From NCBI GenBank assembly GCA_002633025.1, contig NMRB01000106.1, positions 208,714 through 272,713 on the forward strand: a DNA stretch of 64,000 bases. The letters are read 5' to 3'. The position numbers and the translations under genes are program-made. How positions within the stretch are numbered: position 1 is the stretch's first letter; each line of letters begins with the position of its first letter. This document shows positions 31,649 to 44,800 of this stretch, piece after piece. The notes under the pieces are model-generated. The model had not been told where the DNA came from. It did not search any database and saw only the letters and a program-made list of their open reading frames with translations. The DNA is from Notospermus geniculatus. Its lineage: Eukaryota; Nemertea; Pilidiophora; Heteronemertea; Lineidae.

Positions 31649-32113
31649 CTATACATCATTAGCAAAGTCGGCTGGATTCTTCCTATTGAGTCTAGTGTGT
31701 TCCTTCTCTCCCCAGTCATATATAAGATACGCAATGATGAAAGCTGGAATGAGAGAAAAGAGAAGCATTACGATCAGAAAACATGACAACGACATATTCG
31801 AATAGGGTATTCACTTTGCAAGCGATCTGCAGTAATTACGAAAAGGACAAAACCTACAATTTATTAGTCACAAACTACACAGAAACTGAAAGAAACAAGG
31901 GCCCTAAAAGGGCTGTCACTTACGGGGTGCAACTCTGAACATCTGGCTCCTTATTCTCCTGAGTGTGTTTGGTATACCATGGCTGATTGTGCCAGCGAAT
32001 GCACGCAGTTCAAATGGGGACAGGGAATAGTGAATTATACCCCGCACAGTGGTGAGGTTGCCAAATTTCTTCCCCATGATTTTGCACTTGCAGAGTAAAC
32101 TCTAAAACTGCAC
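31649..32113 (-). CDS. UQCRQ: Cytochrome b-c1 complex subunit 8 (UQCRQ)
   Basis: A small inner-membrane subunit of respiratory complex III (ubiquinol-cytochrome c reductase) that sits against cytochrome b. On the minus strand, coding exon one is 32077-31924, entered after a splice acceptor at about 32113 (so a non-coding 5' exon exists upstream) and ending CACCCC|GTAAGT. Exon two is 31743-31649 after CTCTCATTCCAG. 154 + 95 nt give 82 aa, the same length as human UQCRQ. The N-terminus [20 protein letters not shown] and the [11 protein letters not shown] block match the family. The second exon has the single membrane helix ([13 protein letters not shown]) and the tail [10 protein letters not shown]. 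The larger plus-strand frames over this locus are shadows. It lies head-to-head with PHKA. Confidence 0.96.
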
Positions 32114-32809
32114 CTGAAAAAGAAAAGATAAAATTTTACACAATTTAACCAAATATCAATCACTTACAATAGGTCTACTACTGTCCTTGACCTTGCCCAC
32201 CACATCCGGAAATTGGTTGTTTCTGTTTCAACCACAGGTTGGTGTGGTTCGATACTACTATACTAGGGGAGCACATGTCCTTAGGCCTACACACTTCACT
32301 GAAAATGTAGATAGAATACATTTCTCATCAGTGAAGTGTGTCTCTTTTACCCCAATAAGTGGACTGATGGCTAAAAAAGTGGTCAAAAATCCATGAGAGA
32401 GGTACTAACTGTTTTTGAAAGGTCGATAACGGCAAATATGGTCACTTATGACTCTGAAATCTTAACATTTATTTAGAAATTCAGGGCCTACCTCAGTTAC
32501 GACGAAATCTTTCAAGGTCACAGACTACAGAGCGGGTGTCTCATTCTCACAGTGGATCCGCTTTCAGGAAGTTTGGTTAGACCAAGCACTATTTAATTAT
32601 TTCAGGAGCTATGTATTTATTTTCATTGATTTGGGGGGAAATTATACAAAATTCGTCCTCCAATGCACGTTTTTTGCTATTTTTGTATTTGAATCGGCGG
32701 CTGTGCACGCTCAAAATGGTGGACGACGCAAACTCCGTCTTTCATGTCTTTGATGACCTTCCTTCAAATTTCCTCTCTTCATTGATCTAAACGTCGATTT
32801 TTTAATACG
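32114..32809. promoter_or_regulatory. Divergent promoter region between UQCRQ and PHKA
   Basis: About 700 bp separate the UQCRQ acceptor (32113, minus) from the PHKA start codon (32810, plus), and both first exons must lie within or near it. It contains a TCAAGGTCA nuclear-receptor element at 32512-32520 and an AAAATGGTGG word near 32713 that resembles a YY1 site. The second half is less AT-rich. No TATA box is obvious. Transcription start sites cannot be placed. Confidence 0.6.
32512..32520 (+). promoter_or_regulatory. ERR-type response element (TCAAGGTCA)
   Basis: A perfect match to the extended half site of estrogen-related receptors, which are known activators of oxidative-phosphorylation genes. 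It sits in the intergenic space shared by UQCRQ and PHKA, which makes chance less likely than elsewhere, but a 9-mer alone proves nothing. Confidence 0.45.
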
Positions 32810-35800
32810 ATGAGAAGCCGCAGTAACTCAGGCGTACGCCTAGATTACTTTCAAAGGCTGGTTAACAAGACAATACTAAAACATCAGGTATGAACCGAGG
32901 CGATTTGACATGTATGACACCCGGTGTAACAGTAAAGAATGTCCCCTTGTAAAAAGTGTCTGCTACTGTTGTTGAATATAAGATGCATGGCTATAGAAAC
33001 CAGTCGCCAGAGATTAGAATGTAACTATAGGGTCTTTTTGTTCTTGGGACAGTTTTTACTAGGCCTAGTAGGACATTCTTCTTTTCCTGTCACTGACAAA
33101 ATGACATGACGACGGCCCATCCCAGTTTGGGAAATGTTACCGGTAGAATTCGGATACGTATCCGAATTCTAACATTTCCCGAACTGATCCCAACTCAACT
33201 GGCATGCCATTTTTGGCATTCATTGGCCAGGCATATGGGTAGGCCTATAGCCTACTATAGGCATATTGAAGCACATAACTGGAAAAAATAGAACTTGAGT
33301 GCTGATTTAAAGATCACTTCTGCACAGACGCTCAGGAGAATTGAGATGATTGATGATATGATATGGTGTAACAACTAGGTCTTGCCACATGGGGATGCAT
33401 TTGATTTGCCTTTGTTAGGCCCTATTGACTTTTAAAACTTTATTCTCTGATGTGATTGCATTGATGTCTTTCCAGAATGCAGTAACAGGGCTCCTACCAG
33501 CAACACCTGACCATCCACATGCATGGGTCAGAGACAATCTCTACTCATGCATGTGTGTCTGGGGGTTGGCACTTGCATATCGGAAGAATGCTGACTTGGA
33601 TGAGGATAGGGCAAAAGCCTATGAATTGGAACAGGTATTTACAGAACATCAAAATAAACTGGCTTCAAATCAGGACACTGAATGAGAATGAGATAAACCT
33701 CAGAAAATGATTGTGGCGCAGAAATGCTGTTCAAATATGTATCTCAAGCTGAACCATGATCAGTCAAGCTGACCTTTTCTACCAATTCTCAGTTGACTTC
33801 CATAGGTTGTTATGATGGAATTAGTGGGTCACTTTCTTCTTTGTTTACACATGGGCAAATAAATGTGTTCATTATTTTTATTCCAGAGTGTTGTCAAGTT
33901 GATGAGGGGTCTCCTGATGTGCATGACAAAACAGGTGGAAAAATTGGACAAATTCAAGCACACACAGTGTCCAAGTGATGCCCTCCACGCCAAGTACTCT
34001 GTGAAGGGAGCGTGCACAGTTGTTGGTGACAATGAATGGGGACATTTGCAGATAGATGCTACATCACTGTATCTTTTGATGCTGGGACAGATGACTGCAT
34101 CAGGACTTCAGATCATATTCACGCTTGACGAAGTTGCCTTCATTCAGAATCTGGTGTTTTATATTGAAGCTGCTTATCGCATACCTGTAAGTACTATGTA
34201 GTGCAAGACAATGGGTCATATGAATAAAGACTATCAAATGCCTTTACTTTGATTTTGCAGTACAAATGCAATATGGTATGCTGTACAAATCTGAAGTAAA
34301 AGCATTTGCTAGGTTTTATTCATATCACCAGTGGCTGGTATTCATAAAAACTAGCAAATGCTTTTACTTCAAGTTTTGTAGTACATTTACATTGGACCTT
34401 AGTAAAAGCATTCGCTATTAAACCTTTGTGAATACCAGCCATTATTTGTGAGGCATGGTATTGCAGAAGCACTAGTACAGGTGACCTTTAGTTTTTTCAA
34501 CAACTCTTTGCAAATGTGGTGTTACATACTCCAGTATTGAAAGACAACAGATTTGGCATCTGTCCACACCTGATTGTCTTTGAGTGTTTTTATGATGATT
34601 TTACAAACTCGAAACTGTCATTCTTTCTCTCTTGATAACAGGACTATGGTATATGGGAAAGAGGCGATAAAACTAACCATGGATTGCCTGAGTTGAATGC
34701 CAGTTCTATTGGTATGGCAAAGGTGAGTTATTTTTGGTCAGACCAGGAAGTCTGCTTCTAAACAGTGACATTGTAAAAAATATTCAAGGAAGAGTGTTAA
34801 TTTCTAAGTCTTACATGCGTGCCCTGGCTTATGACTGAATGTTACTACATGTATCAGGCTTTTCATATCAAGGTTACTGGATTAAACACATATTTTTAGG
34901 CTGCCCTCGAAGCTGTGAATGAACTTGACCTATTTGGAGCCCGTGGAGGGCCTGAGTCAGTCATCCATGTCTTAGCTGATGAACCGCAACAGTGCCAAGC
35001 TGTACTTCAGTCAATGCTTCCCAGGGAGTCAAGTTCAAAGGTAAGTTGAGTGTTGAATGATGTCCGTTCTATTCATAATGGATGTCCCCACTGCCGATTA
35101 TTCTCTGAACTTTGAAAAGCTTGTGATTTGGTGTTCTCATAAACTTGACATAAAGGGGCTCTTAATATTCGTCACTTGAGGAATCTGAGTTGTGATCCTT
35201 GGGAAAACGGAAAAAGCTATGCACTTGCAAATTGCAGGGATTATTTGTTGTACTCTACAGAATAATCCCTGCAATTTGCAGCTTCACAATGTAGCGTTCT
35301 CCATTTTCTCAAGGATCACAACTCAGATTCCTCAATTGACGAAAATGAACAGCCCCTTTTGTATTATGTGAAGCTTCCAAGTAATAAAACATGAAGAATG
35401 ACATTATCATGAATGGATCCCCAGCCACATCTCACTTTAATAGTTGTCTTTTTTCTAGGAAGTAGACAGTGCTCTTCTCAGCATCGTCAGCTTCCCAGCC
35501 TTCGCTGTAGAGGATGAGGCATTGATCTCCCTAACGAGGGAGACCATTATTGACAAATTACGGGTATGTATGAAATATTCGTTTACAAATAATGAGTCAA
35601 GAGCCAAGAGCCAAATGTGGCGTTATTGGCTCTATAGACAATACATGTATTGGGCGAATACATGTAAATGTACGGGAGGAGGAAACTGAAATGCCATGAG
35701 AAGACCTGCTTTGTAAAGGGTGGCATTGCTTCAGGTGGAGAATGGGTCTGATTTGGGATCAAACCGAGAACCTCACTGGGGACAGGTGCCAATGTTTCAA

Positions 35801-38800
35801 ATGTACCACTCCTTTTCCTATCCATTCCTATGAAATCTTTTGAGATGTCTATAAATAAGGCTCTTGTAAGCAAATGATACTCAAATATCTCTCTTGTGTT
35901 TGCTAGGGACGATACGGTTGTGCTCGGTTCCTGCGAGATGGGCATAAAACAGCGAAGGAGGACCCAAGTCGGTTGTATTACGAGCCCTGGGAACTGAAGG
36001 TTTTCGAACACATTGAATGTGAATGGCCCGTGTTCTTTGCCTACTTGATACTAGACGGCGTTTTCATGGGTAATCCTGACCAGGTAAGATCCAGTGCTGC
36101 TATTTTCAGATTTTGCCATAAATGGATGTGTGATATTTTGGTTGCGGTATTCAAGTATTGGGTTCAGAAGTTATTGATCATATTTTCGCGTTCTGTTTTT
36201 GCAGGTGAGGGAATACACAGACCGTCTTGATGAAGTGCTCATCAAAGGGGAAGGTGGCCTGACTCTGATGCCAGAACTATACACCATCAGTGCAGACAAA
36301 GTGGAGCTTGAATACAGGAATCCTAAAAGTCAAGAGAGAACAGCTATCGGGAAAATTCCTCATATGTGGGGTCAGTCGCTGTATGTTCTGGGCAGGTTGC
36401 TCACTGAGGTAAGTTCCGTGCTTTATGCTTCCCCATATCTGGGCAGGTGTCTGCTCATGTATACGTATATGTCTGGTCATGAGTAGAAATGAAATAGATA
36501 ACACCGTCTTTTTAAAATCAACTAGGATATATTGAGACAAGCTTTCGACTCTATCGGTCCTTCATCAGGTCTCATGAAGGCCCGATAGGGTCGAAAGCTT
36601 GTCTCAATATATCCTAGTTGATTAAAAGACGGTGTTATCTATTTCATTTCTACTCATTCATTCAACGATCAACACGGCTACCTCTATAATTATTAACATG
36701 TCTGGTCATGAGTTCTTCTCAAACTTTTTTCAACACACTTTTAAGCCATATTTTAAAAAATATGGCTTACCATATCAGTGAAATTTAAACTTGCAGTTAT
36801 TCAGTTGATTAGACTGGTGGGTGAAATATGTCCTTTGTTGGTGAGTGTCAAGAAAAGTAAGAAAACCCAGTCTCCCTGTTCAACTTTCTCTCACTTAATG
36901 TCCTTGTTAATTTTTCTAACCCCAGGGCTTCCTTTCACCTGGTGAACTCGATCCACTGAATCGACGACTTGTAGCAGATCCAAAGCCTGATCTTGTTGTT
37001 CAAGGTAAGGTTAGAAATCTGTATGGGAAAGATACAAAGTAAGAATGTGATATGCTGATGACCTGACCAGTCCACAGCTATTGTAGAATGGAAATTTTTA
37101 TAGGCCTACAGGATATATAATTTGCTTGACTCCATAAGCAAACAAATATGAAGAGCCCTGACAGCTGAGTGGTTATCATGTCCGCTCAGGAAGTGGCAGG
37201 TCCCGAGTTTGAATCCAGCCCGGGCCATGTGGGATTTCTTTCCTGGTTCTTCACGTCCGTCGCATAGAACAGTAAGCCGTGGTGCCTTGTGCCTTGTTTC
37301 TTTGCAAGGGCAAGTAAAAGACCCCATCCGAGTGAGAAACATGAGTAGCTTGAGATGGTCTCTTCCATACTCACCAGGGCCAATACTGCTATGGTTCGGA
37401 CAGGACAAAAAATCAAATACATGTACATAAAAAAAATATGAAGGTATACGTATCAATACAATGGATGTTGATTGACCCTTGTGTCTCTTCATTCTTTCAC
37501 AGTTGTTATCCTAGCTGAGGATCACAACATCCAAGAAATGTTGGCTGGTCATGGTCTCCATGTCCAGACATTCTCCCAAGTTGCCCCGATCAACGTCTAC
37601 CCAGCACGCGTTCTCAGCCATCTCTACTCACATCTAGGTAAGTGTTGGTTCCCGTTGCAAGTAAGCAGGGGTCTTGACTGGTGTATTGGGAGTGGCTTTT
37701 AGCGCTGTATGCACCAACGAAGATTATCTTGAACTCAGGTTGAGCCACAATTTTTCCATTGTCACATCATGACCTGGCAAACCTGAACAATTGGAAAGCT
37801 GTGGCTCAACCTAAGTTCAAGAAAATCTTTGTTGGTGCATACTGCCCTTAGTAGCCCTTGTTACACTACATAAAAAACCTGTGTCGAACCCGGGTTTTTT
37901 CTGTCCACACCTGTTAAAAACGCGGTATAATAATCCCCTCCGAGCTCGAACGTTTTTTTTGAGGGCTTAATTTAGGTCCCCGTCACAAAATTTGAGTAGT
38001 GTTGACGGGCACCGGGCCTCAGGAGGGATTTTTCAGAGCCGGGCTAGACCCGGGTGTCAAAAAACCCGGGGATTTCTATGTAGTGTAACCACGGCTAGTG
38101 TTATTGGCCTGTAATATAGAATGAAAGGTCTTTGTTACTTTCCTTCAAGAAAAGTTGCATTATTTTAAAAAACAATTCCAGTTTCAAGTCCCATGGCATG
38201 GGTAGAGAGATGTTTCAGCTCAATATCATGCCCTCCCCCACTGTTCTGGCCTCAGAACCGTTATCGCTGTGTAGTCCCTGCACACATCAATTCAGAAGTG
38301 TCCATTCTTCGTTTTCAGGCAAAAATGAGAAACTTGGTTTATCTGGCCGCCTTTCAAATGAGATTGGACTTCTCTCCACCAGTAAACTGTACATGGTCGG
38401 TGATCAGGTCTATGCATTTCTACCTCAGGTAGGTTTCATCAGTCTTTCTTTACAATGATATCCATCAGATTATTGAAAGTACCTTCAATAAGATAGAGTC
38501 ACTTTCGTAATATGTTAAATTCTCAGTTTGATAACGTGATCATCTTTGAAATAATGATGTGTTAAAAAATTCACCGATCCCCAGACGTCAGTCACCTTGT
38601 AAATCATTGCATTCATGGATTGTGCTAAGAGGTGAATTCTTTTATCAAATATAGGCCTACTCCAGTTTCTCAACTTTTACTTCTCCCAGAAATGTTTGAG
38701 TACATTATGTCACTCTGATCACAGCCCTAACCCACATGTGTCATGAAATAAGTGAGCGTTTCTAGTAGCTGGAGCGTATTCTGGTCAAAGCAGACGTTTT

Positions 38801-41800
38801 CATGTGATGATTTGCCAACCTTCCTGTCCCTGTAGACGGTGTAGTGTTGTTGTGACCTGTGCGCTGTCCACCACAGTATTTCTGTTGTCGTGAAATTTAT
38901 GTAGACAGGGAAACACTGGATTTTAAGCAACTGTGCTTGTGGTAATAATTGCTGGCTTATAAGGATTGTTGATGAACAACTTTTCTCTAAATTAAATCAT
39001 ATGAAGCGAAATCTAGTATTAACTCGGACTGCAACCTATGTGGATGGAGTCCCAACTCGTATGTGTACTTACCGGTATCTTCTTTGTGTGTACAAGAGTT
39101 CAGATTGAGTGATTTCGTAGTTGGTTTAACTGTTCATGGTGCTTCTGTAGAAAGAGTGCTTTGGAAACTTTCGCCAATCATACAACTGTTGAATTGTGGT
39201 GGAGCTGTTTTTAGGCTGTGGTGGATGTATGAGTGTGTAGAACACAAAATCATGTAAGACCCTTTGATATTTACATGTAACAGTTTATTACTGTGTTAGC
39301 CAACGTGTATTTTTTTCCTTTTCTTCAGTTTGTAGACCATAAACAGTTTTACTTGGCCATGGACAGTGCCATGGTAGTTGAAATCTTCAAAGTTGAGGTC
39401 GCTTATGTATCGACGAGCTGGAGCGTCCTCGGCCGGCCAACTATTATTTTTCCCGTGATGGGTTCATTGTTAGGTGTGTACTGCACGGCAGATGCACATT
39501 TCAACCTACGTGTAGCTAACAGCCATTACATGAGTCTGGAGTAGAAGTTTGCTCCCTTGCACAAAATTCTTGGTTTTCTATTCTAATAGTATTGTTACCC
39601 AAAAATCAGCCACAGATATCCTGTTGCCATCTTGGTCAGTCGCTGGCTGCAAACTTCGTCTCCTGTGCCATGTTGCATGTACATCATTGCTTCTGCTTTG
39701 GCTTCATCAGATTTTGCTTCATTACGATACCTTTGCTTTCAGCTAGAGTTCATTGGCAGTCAATCAAGCACTGGATTGCCCTGCACGACCTCATCTCACT
39801 TCTGGTTGAAGATGAAAATCATGATAGTTTCTTATTTGCTCCACAAAGAGATGGTAGATGTCTGTACATATTTCACCTGTTGCAAGTTAGGTTTGCACCT
39901 ATCCTTTGCTAGTAAAGTAGTGCAACAAAACAGTGCTTGGTCTTTTTTGATACTTTGGCAAAATTTTATGCATTTATGAAAGCTCAAGCGGTGTAAGTTT
40001 TAAGCACTACACTCAAGCATTGATGTACTCAAGCTCAAGCAGTGTTGTCCCTCAAATAAGATTTTAAGAACCTCTTCTTCGTTTCATTGCTGACTGAAGG
40101 GTTGCACAAGACAAGACATGTTGTTAGTTTACATCAAGATGATACAGTGTAGTTACATGTACATACTCATACTGGTACATACATGTATGTGTAGGTACAA
40201 GATTTCTCACAACCTCGCCAGCCCGGAGGTACGGCGTTCTGTGTTTTGGTTTGCTCTACTAATACTTGTAAGGTGGAACTGTTTGACCTCTGCGTTGGAG
40301 ATTGATTTTCTCAGTGCTTTAGCTTTCATAATGTTTTTCTAACCAATCCATTGCCTGCATTCCAGCTATACATGTCTTATACCGTCCAGTCATGTCTGTT
40401 GACCAGACGATACCAGGCAGCTGATACCTTGTTTGTCCATTGCTCATGTCTGTGTGCCTTCCCATGTTATGTCAGGTTTGGTAGACACATTCCTAGGGCC
40501 GTATTTTAGAGCGTTCCTTAACATTAAGGTCCACCTTTCGGTAAATCTATTGTTCTTGATGGTTTTACAATAGGACTTAAGGTCGACCTTAACGACAAGG
40601 AACGTTCTAAAATACGACCCGTAGAATAGAATCATTCAGGTTTACCGGTAACCCTCCATTATGTTGGATCTCCGGCATAGTATTTGATATTGGACGCTTG
40701 TCTCGCCAATGTCACCTTACGCTCTTCCTCCTGGGAAATCGGTTTCTGTGACTTTGTGATACTGATAGACCATAATGTCGAATGGGTTGGGCCCTCCTCC
40801 TCCTTTTGGTTTGGCCTGGTGTGGACTTTAAAAAAATATCAGTCCAGTTCCTCTCTTAGTTGTGTCCAGCCTTCAGTGCTCACATACACAATGCTTGGAG
40901 GTTTTATTCACAAAAAGGGGGCATCTAGAAGTTACCAATCCAAATATCACTTGGGAAGGCAACCAGGCCTCAAATCACCTCATCTGATTTGAATGGACTG
41001 CCCAAACTGACAAACATTCTGTTCAGTTCAGACCAGTTCATGTCATATCGAGGGGGTGTAGGTAAGGTTTTCCCTGTGCTAATCCAACTCCCGTATTTTA
41101 TTACCTCCCCCAGTTTCTGGACCTGGAGATTTACTATCTTAGCCTCGATATTGAATTCCTTCTTGACACATTTCGGACGGACATGGCGTATCTAAAACGT
41201 AACTGGACGATGGTTGGTCGCCCTACGTTCATCCTACCCATCATGCACTGGAGTATTAATTGGGATGATGATGGTGAGTGGGCTGTAACTTAGCATACCA
41301 ACTGGTACTGCTGAACTTCTGTGGGGTACCTTTGAGGGGCCCAGTGGGGGAGGGAGAGTGTCACATACGATGGTGTATATCAGGGTCCTTTATCTTGTGA
41401 TATGATGGATGACACCCCCTGGCCTTCTTATTGAACTTAAAGGAGCACGGTATTGGATCTCTAATGCGTTATTTGACTGCCGGCGTAGAGGGAGCCACCT
41501 AGCGGCAGCAACACGAACTACAAAAATCCATTACAAAATGTACGCAGTAAATCGGGTCATTCACCGAAACGTATTTAGTCCCTTGGGTTGGAGAGTGGCG
41601 CCGGCTGTCGAGAAAAAGTGACAGTACCATGCTCCTTTAAAGATGGTGCCTCTGGCATCAGTTTATCCTTCGGAAACATATGCGATGCGGTCTAGGAAAA
41701 CCTGTCGGATGTCGCTGAATGATCAACAAGGGCCAACACTTTCCTCAAATACGACATCCCACAGGTTTTCCTAGACTGCCTCACATATTTCTCCCCCTTC

Positions 41801-44800
41801 GACATCCATAAAAGGAACTGAATGCCAGACCCTTTTCGCCCTGTACCAAATTGCTGACTGCACTTCACAGTGTAACAAGTGCATCAGGCTTGGTACATGT
41901 ACATCATGATAAAGAATATGAAATAGAAATCGAGTTTCTAAGGTGAAAGACATTGCTTCCTACCAGAATCGAACCCACAGACCCTCGCATGAGGCATCAA
42001 TCGCCAGCACTAAGGGGCAGCACGCCTTAAACCACTAGGCCAAATCCCCATCTTCTAAAAAGATGGTTCAATGGCCCATGTTTAAACAAGGCGTCCATCA
42101 GTACCCTGCGAGTAGTCCAAACAATCTCCGACCCAAACAGTTTTATGTTATGCGAGGGGTCACAAATAATGGAGATACAAGTAAAGAATATGAAATAGAA
42201 ATCGAGTTTCTAAGGTGAAAGACATTGCTTCCTACCAGAATCCTACATCATGATAAACATGTAGAATAGTGTACTGACATTTTGCATCTGTATCAAATTG
42301 CCCATCGCTCTTTTCATGCAAAACCACGGCGTACCATTCATGTACATACATTGTGCACTGTAGTCTAGTCATCAGCAATCATTCCGTGTCCATGCATCAT
42401 GTATCCCATCAATTTCAAGATCTTCATTCTCATCCCTGTTTTGAAAATCTCCATGTTGGTTCAGATTTTAGCTTTTGCTTTTTTGACTTCTTGAAAATAT
42501 ATTGCCTATTCTGAAGATTGCTTCTATTACTTTTAAACTAATTGACTGAGACTTAGTTCAAAATAAAGTTAAGCATATGGTATCAGATATGTCAAAGAAA
42601 CTCTTGCTTCTGTCCTAGGAATTAAATTGTGATCAGAAAGATGTGAAGTCAAATTCAGCAGTCAGGCTTGACCAGTCATCTACTACTCAAAGTCAAATCT
42701 AGCATGATACCAGAATGACCCTTTGTAAATTTTGACTGAATGTGTCCTTTTTCTCCTCCTAGATCATCACCAGAGTCTTCCTCTGGCGCTGGTGGCGACG
42801 ATTCAGAAGCTACAGTCTGGCTACATCAATGGAACGAGGTAAGCTTCGCTTATCAGATAGCAGGTTTTGTTTACATACACCTTGGCTTACCATCAGTGCT
42901 GCCACGCCAGTGCCATCTACATGAGGCTCCGACCGTGTAGGAGTGCGTAAGACTTCCGTTTGACACACCACCCCAGAAGATATTGGATGTGAAATTTTTG
43001 TGGCCTGTTCTCTTGCTCAAGCATCTCCATGTTCCTGCCCCATCGAAGGCTTCACAGCGTTTCACTAACTCCTCTTCCTGTTCCAGGGTGCAACTTGGCA
43101 ATCTGATTGAGTTTCTGAGCACATCGTGTGTAACGAAGTTGACGTTCTTACCTCAGCCAGGTACTGAGGCTGGTGAGTATGACTATGAGATTCGGTCGGG
43201 GACATCAGCAGAATTTATGCACTGATCATATTTAACTGTAAATGATGTCATCAGATTTAGGCCCGTATTTTAGAATGCTCCTCAACGTAAAGGAGTTCCT
43301 CAAGGCTATTGTTCTCAACAGGAGAACAATAGCCTTGATGAACTCTTTTACGTTGAGGAGCATTCTAAAATACAGGCCATAGCTTCTTGCCAGGGTTCAG
43401 TACATGCCACAAAATACATGTACGGTATATGGAGTTGTTTTATCTGCCGAACTCATTCCCATGTCAAAAGTAGGGCCTATTCTCTTTAACACTGGCTTCT
43501 CTGGTGCGGGCCATGTAGACCCTCTCTCTCCTTCAGATCACAAGATCAACCAGCTCATCTCCACAGTCGCTCCAGCGTACACTCGTTCTCGTCTCCCCTC
43601 CAACATGCCAAGGAGCTCCAGCAGCCGAGACAGTCTGCATCGACTGCAGCGTAAACAGTCGTTCCACGGCATCGTGAAGAGAACTAAGTCGATAGCAATA
43701 GATACGGACGAAGACCTTGGTATGTATGCCCTTGTTGTCGGACAATTCGATGGTGTGTCTGTCTTCTCTGTGGTACGCTTTCAGTTACTCGACTATCCAT
43801 CCATTCTATGATGAAATGTATTGGTGGAGGGCCTGTGCTGTCTGTGAATTTGGAAATCTGCTGTGGTCAGGCTGCACACAACTAACTCTATCCATTAAAT
43901 GGGGAACCCGAAACTTGACAACCAGTGTTCCAAGCATAAGACCTGCAAGACATTAAAACATGTGCAAACAAGTCACATACATGTATATCCAAAATACTGC
44001 ACAAAAACGACACACAAAATGACAAGTACAGTATACACGTATAAGTAAAGTCGTGGTCACTTCTGGGACCTCTACTAGAAAGTGCCTGAGGAAGACCCTT
44101 GTTGGGCTCAAAAATTTGCGAAATTTGGAGACGACTTTACATGTACTTATACTTGAAACAAGGCATACATGACAGCACCTTCCAGTTTAGTCTGTGGCAC
44201 AGTTTAAAATGGATGTTCCTTTGGAATTTGTGAGGTCAGGTTCCAAAAGGGCCTGATTATCTTCAGATACATTTTCAAGAAAGGGCAAAAACCAAGAGTG
44301 TCTTGTCTTCTGATGATCACTGAGTTGGTGGGAATGGGAATGCCATGAAACTAGTGAAGAATCCCCCCAGTAATGTATAAATCTTTAAATTATGCAGATG
44401 AATGTGAGAAAAGTGACCAAGTTCAGTACCTGTCTCCCGGTGGGTCGTCTGGCCCTGCCTCCCCGGGGTTGACGACTCTGACAGTCCCGCTGGAAATAAA
44501 TTGCGTACGCAAACTCTCCTCGGCCGGCATAAGTCAGAGTCTTGAAAATCATCAAGAGTTTGGTAAGCCCGGGTGCATGTTAGATGTTTGGGGTAGAAAC
44601 AGTAGGTTGAAGGCATGTCTGCTGTGGTGTGGGTCTCTGGTGTTCAGTGTTAATCCTGTGGACATTCAAGTGGCTTTAGCTGTGCACACAATGCTTTATA
44701 ACCCGTGTCACCACCAGTGTTTCTAAATGGTACACCAATATACTGGCATGTTGACCAGGATGCACAAAAATCGAGAAAAACAAGGCCACAATAGGGCCTA

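Noticed and set aside
31556-31805. Plus-strand frames of 61-76 aa with a hydrophobic segment resembling a membrane protein
   Set aside because: They are antisense to the second coding exon of UQCRQ, whose minus-strand product matches the family with correct splice sites.
43173-43225. Extension of PHKA exon 43087-43172 with EYDYEIRSG, reminiscent of the vertebrate acidic YDY linker
   Set aside because: The frame stops soon after and the GTGAGT donor at 43173 is strong, with the next exon fitting its phase; kept as a possibility only.
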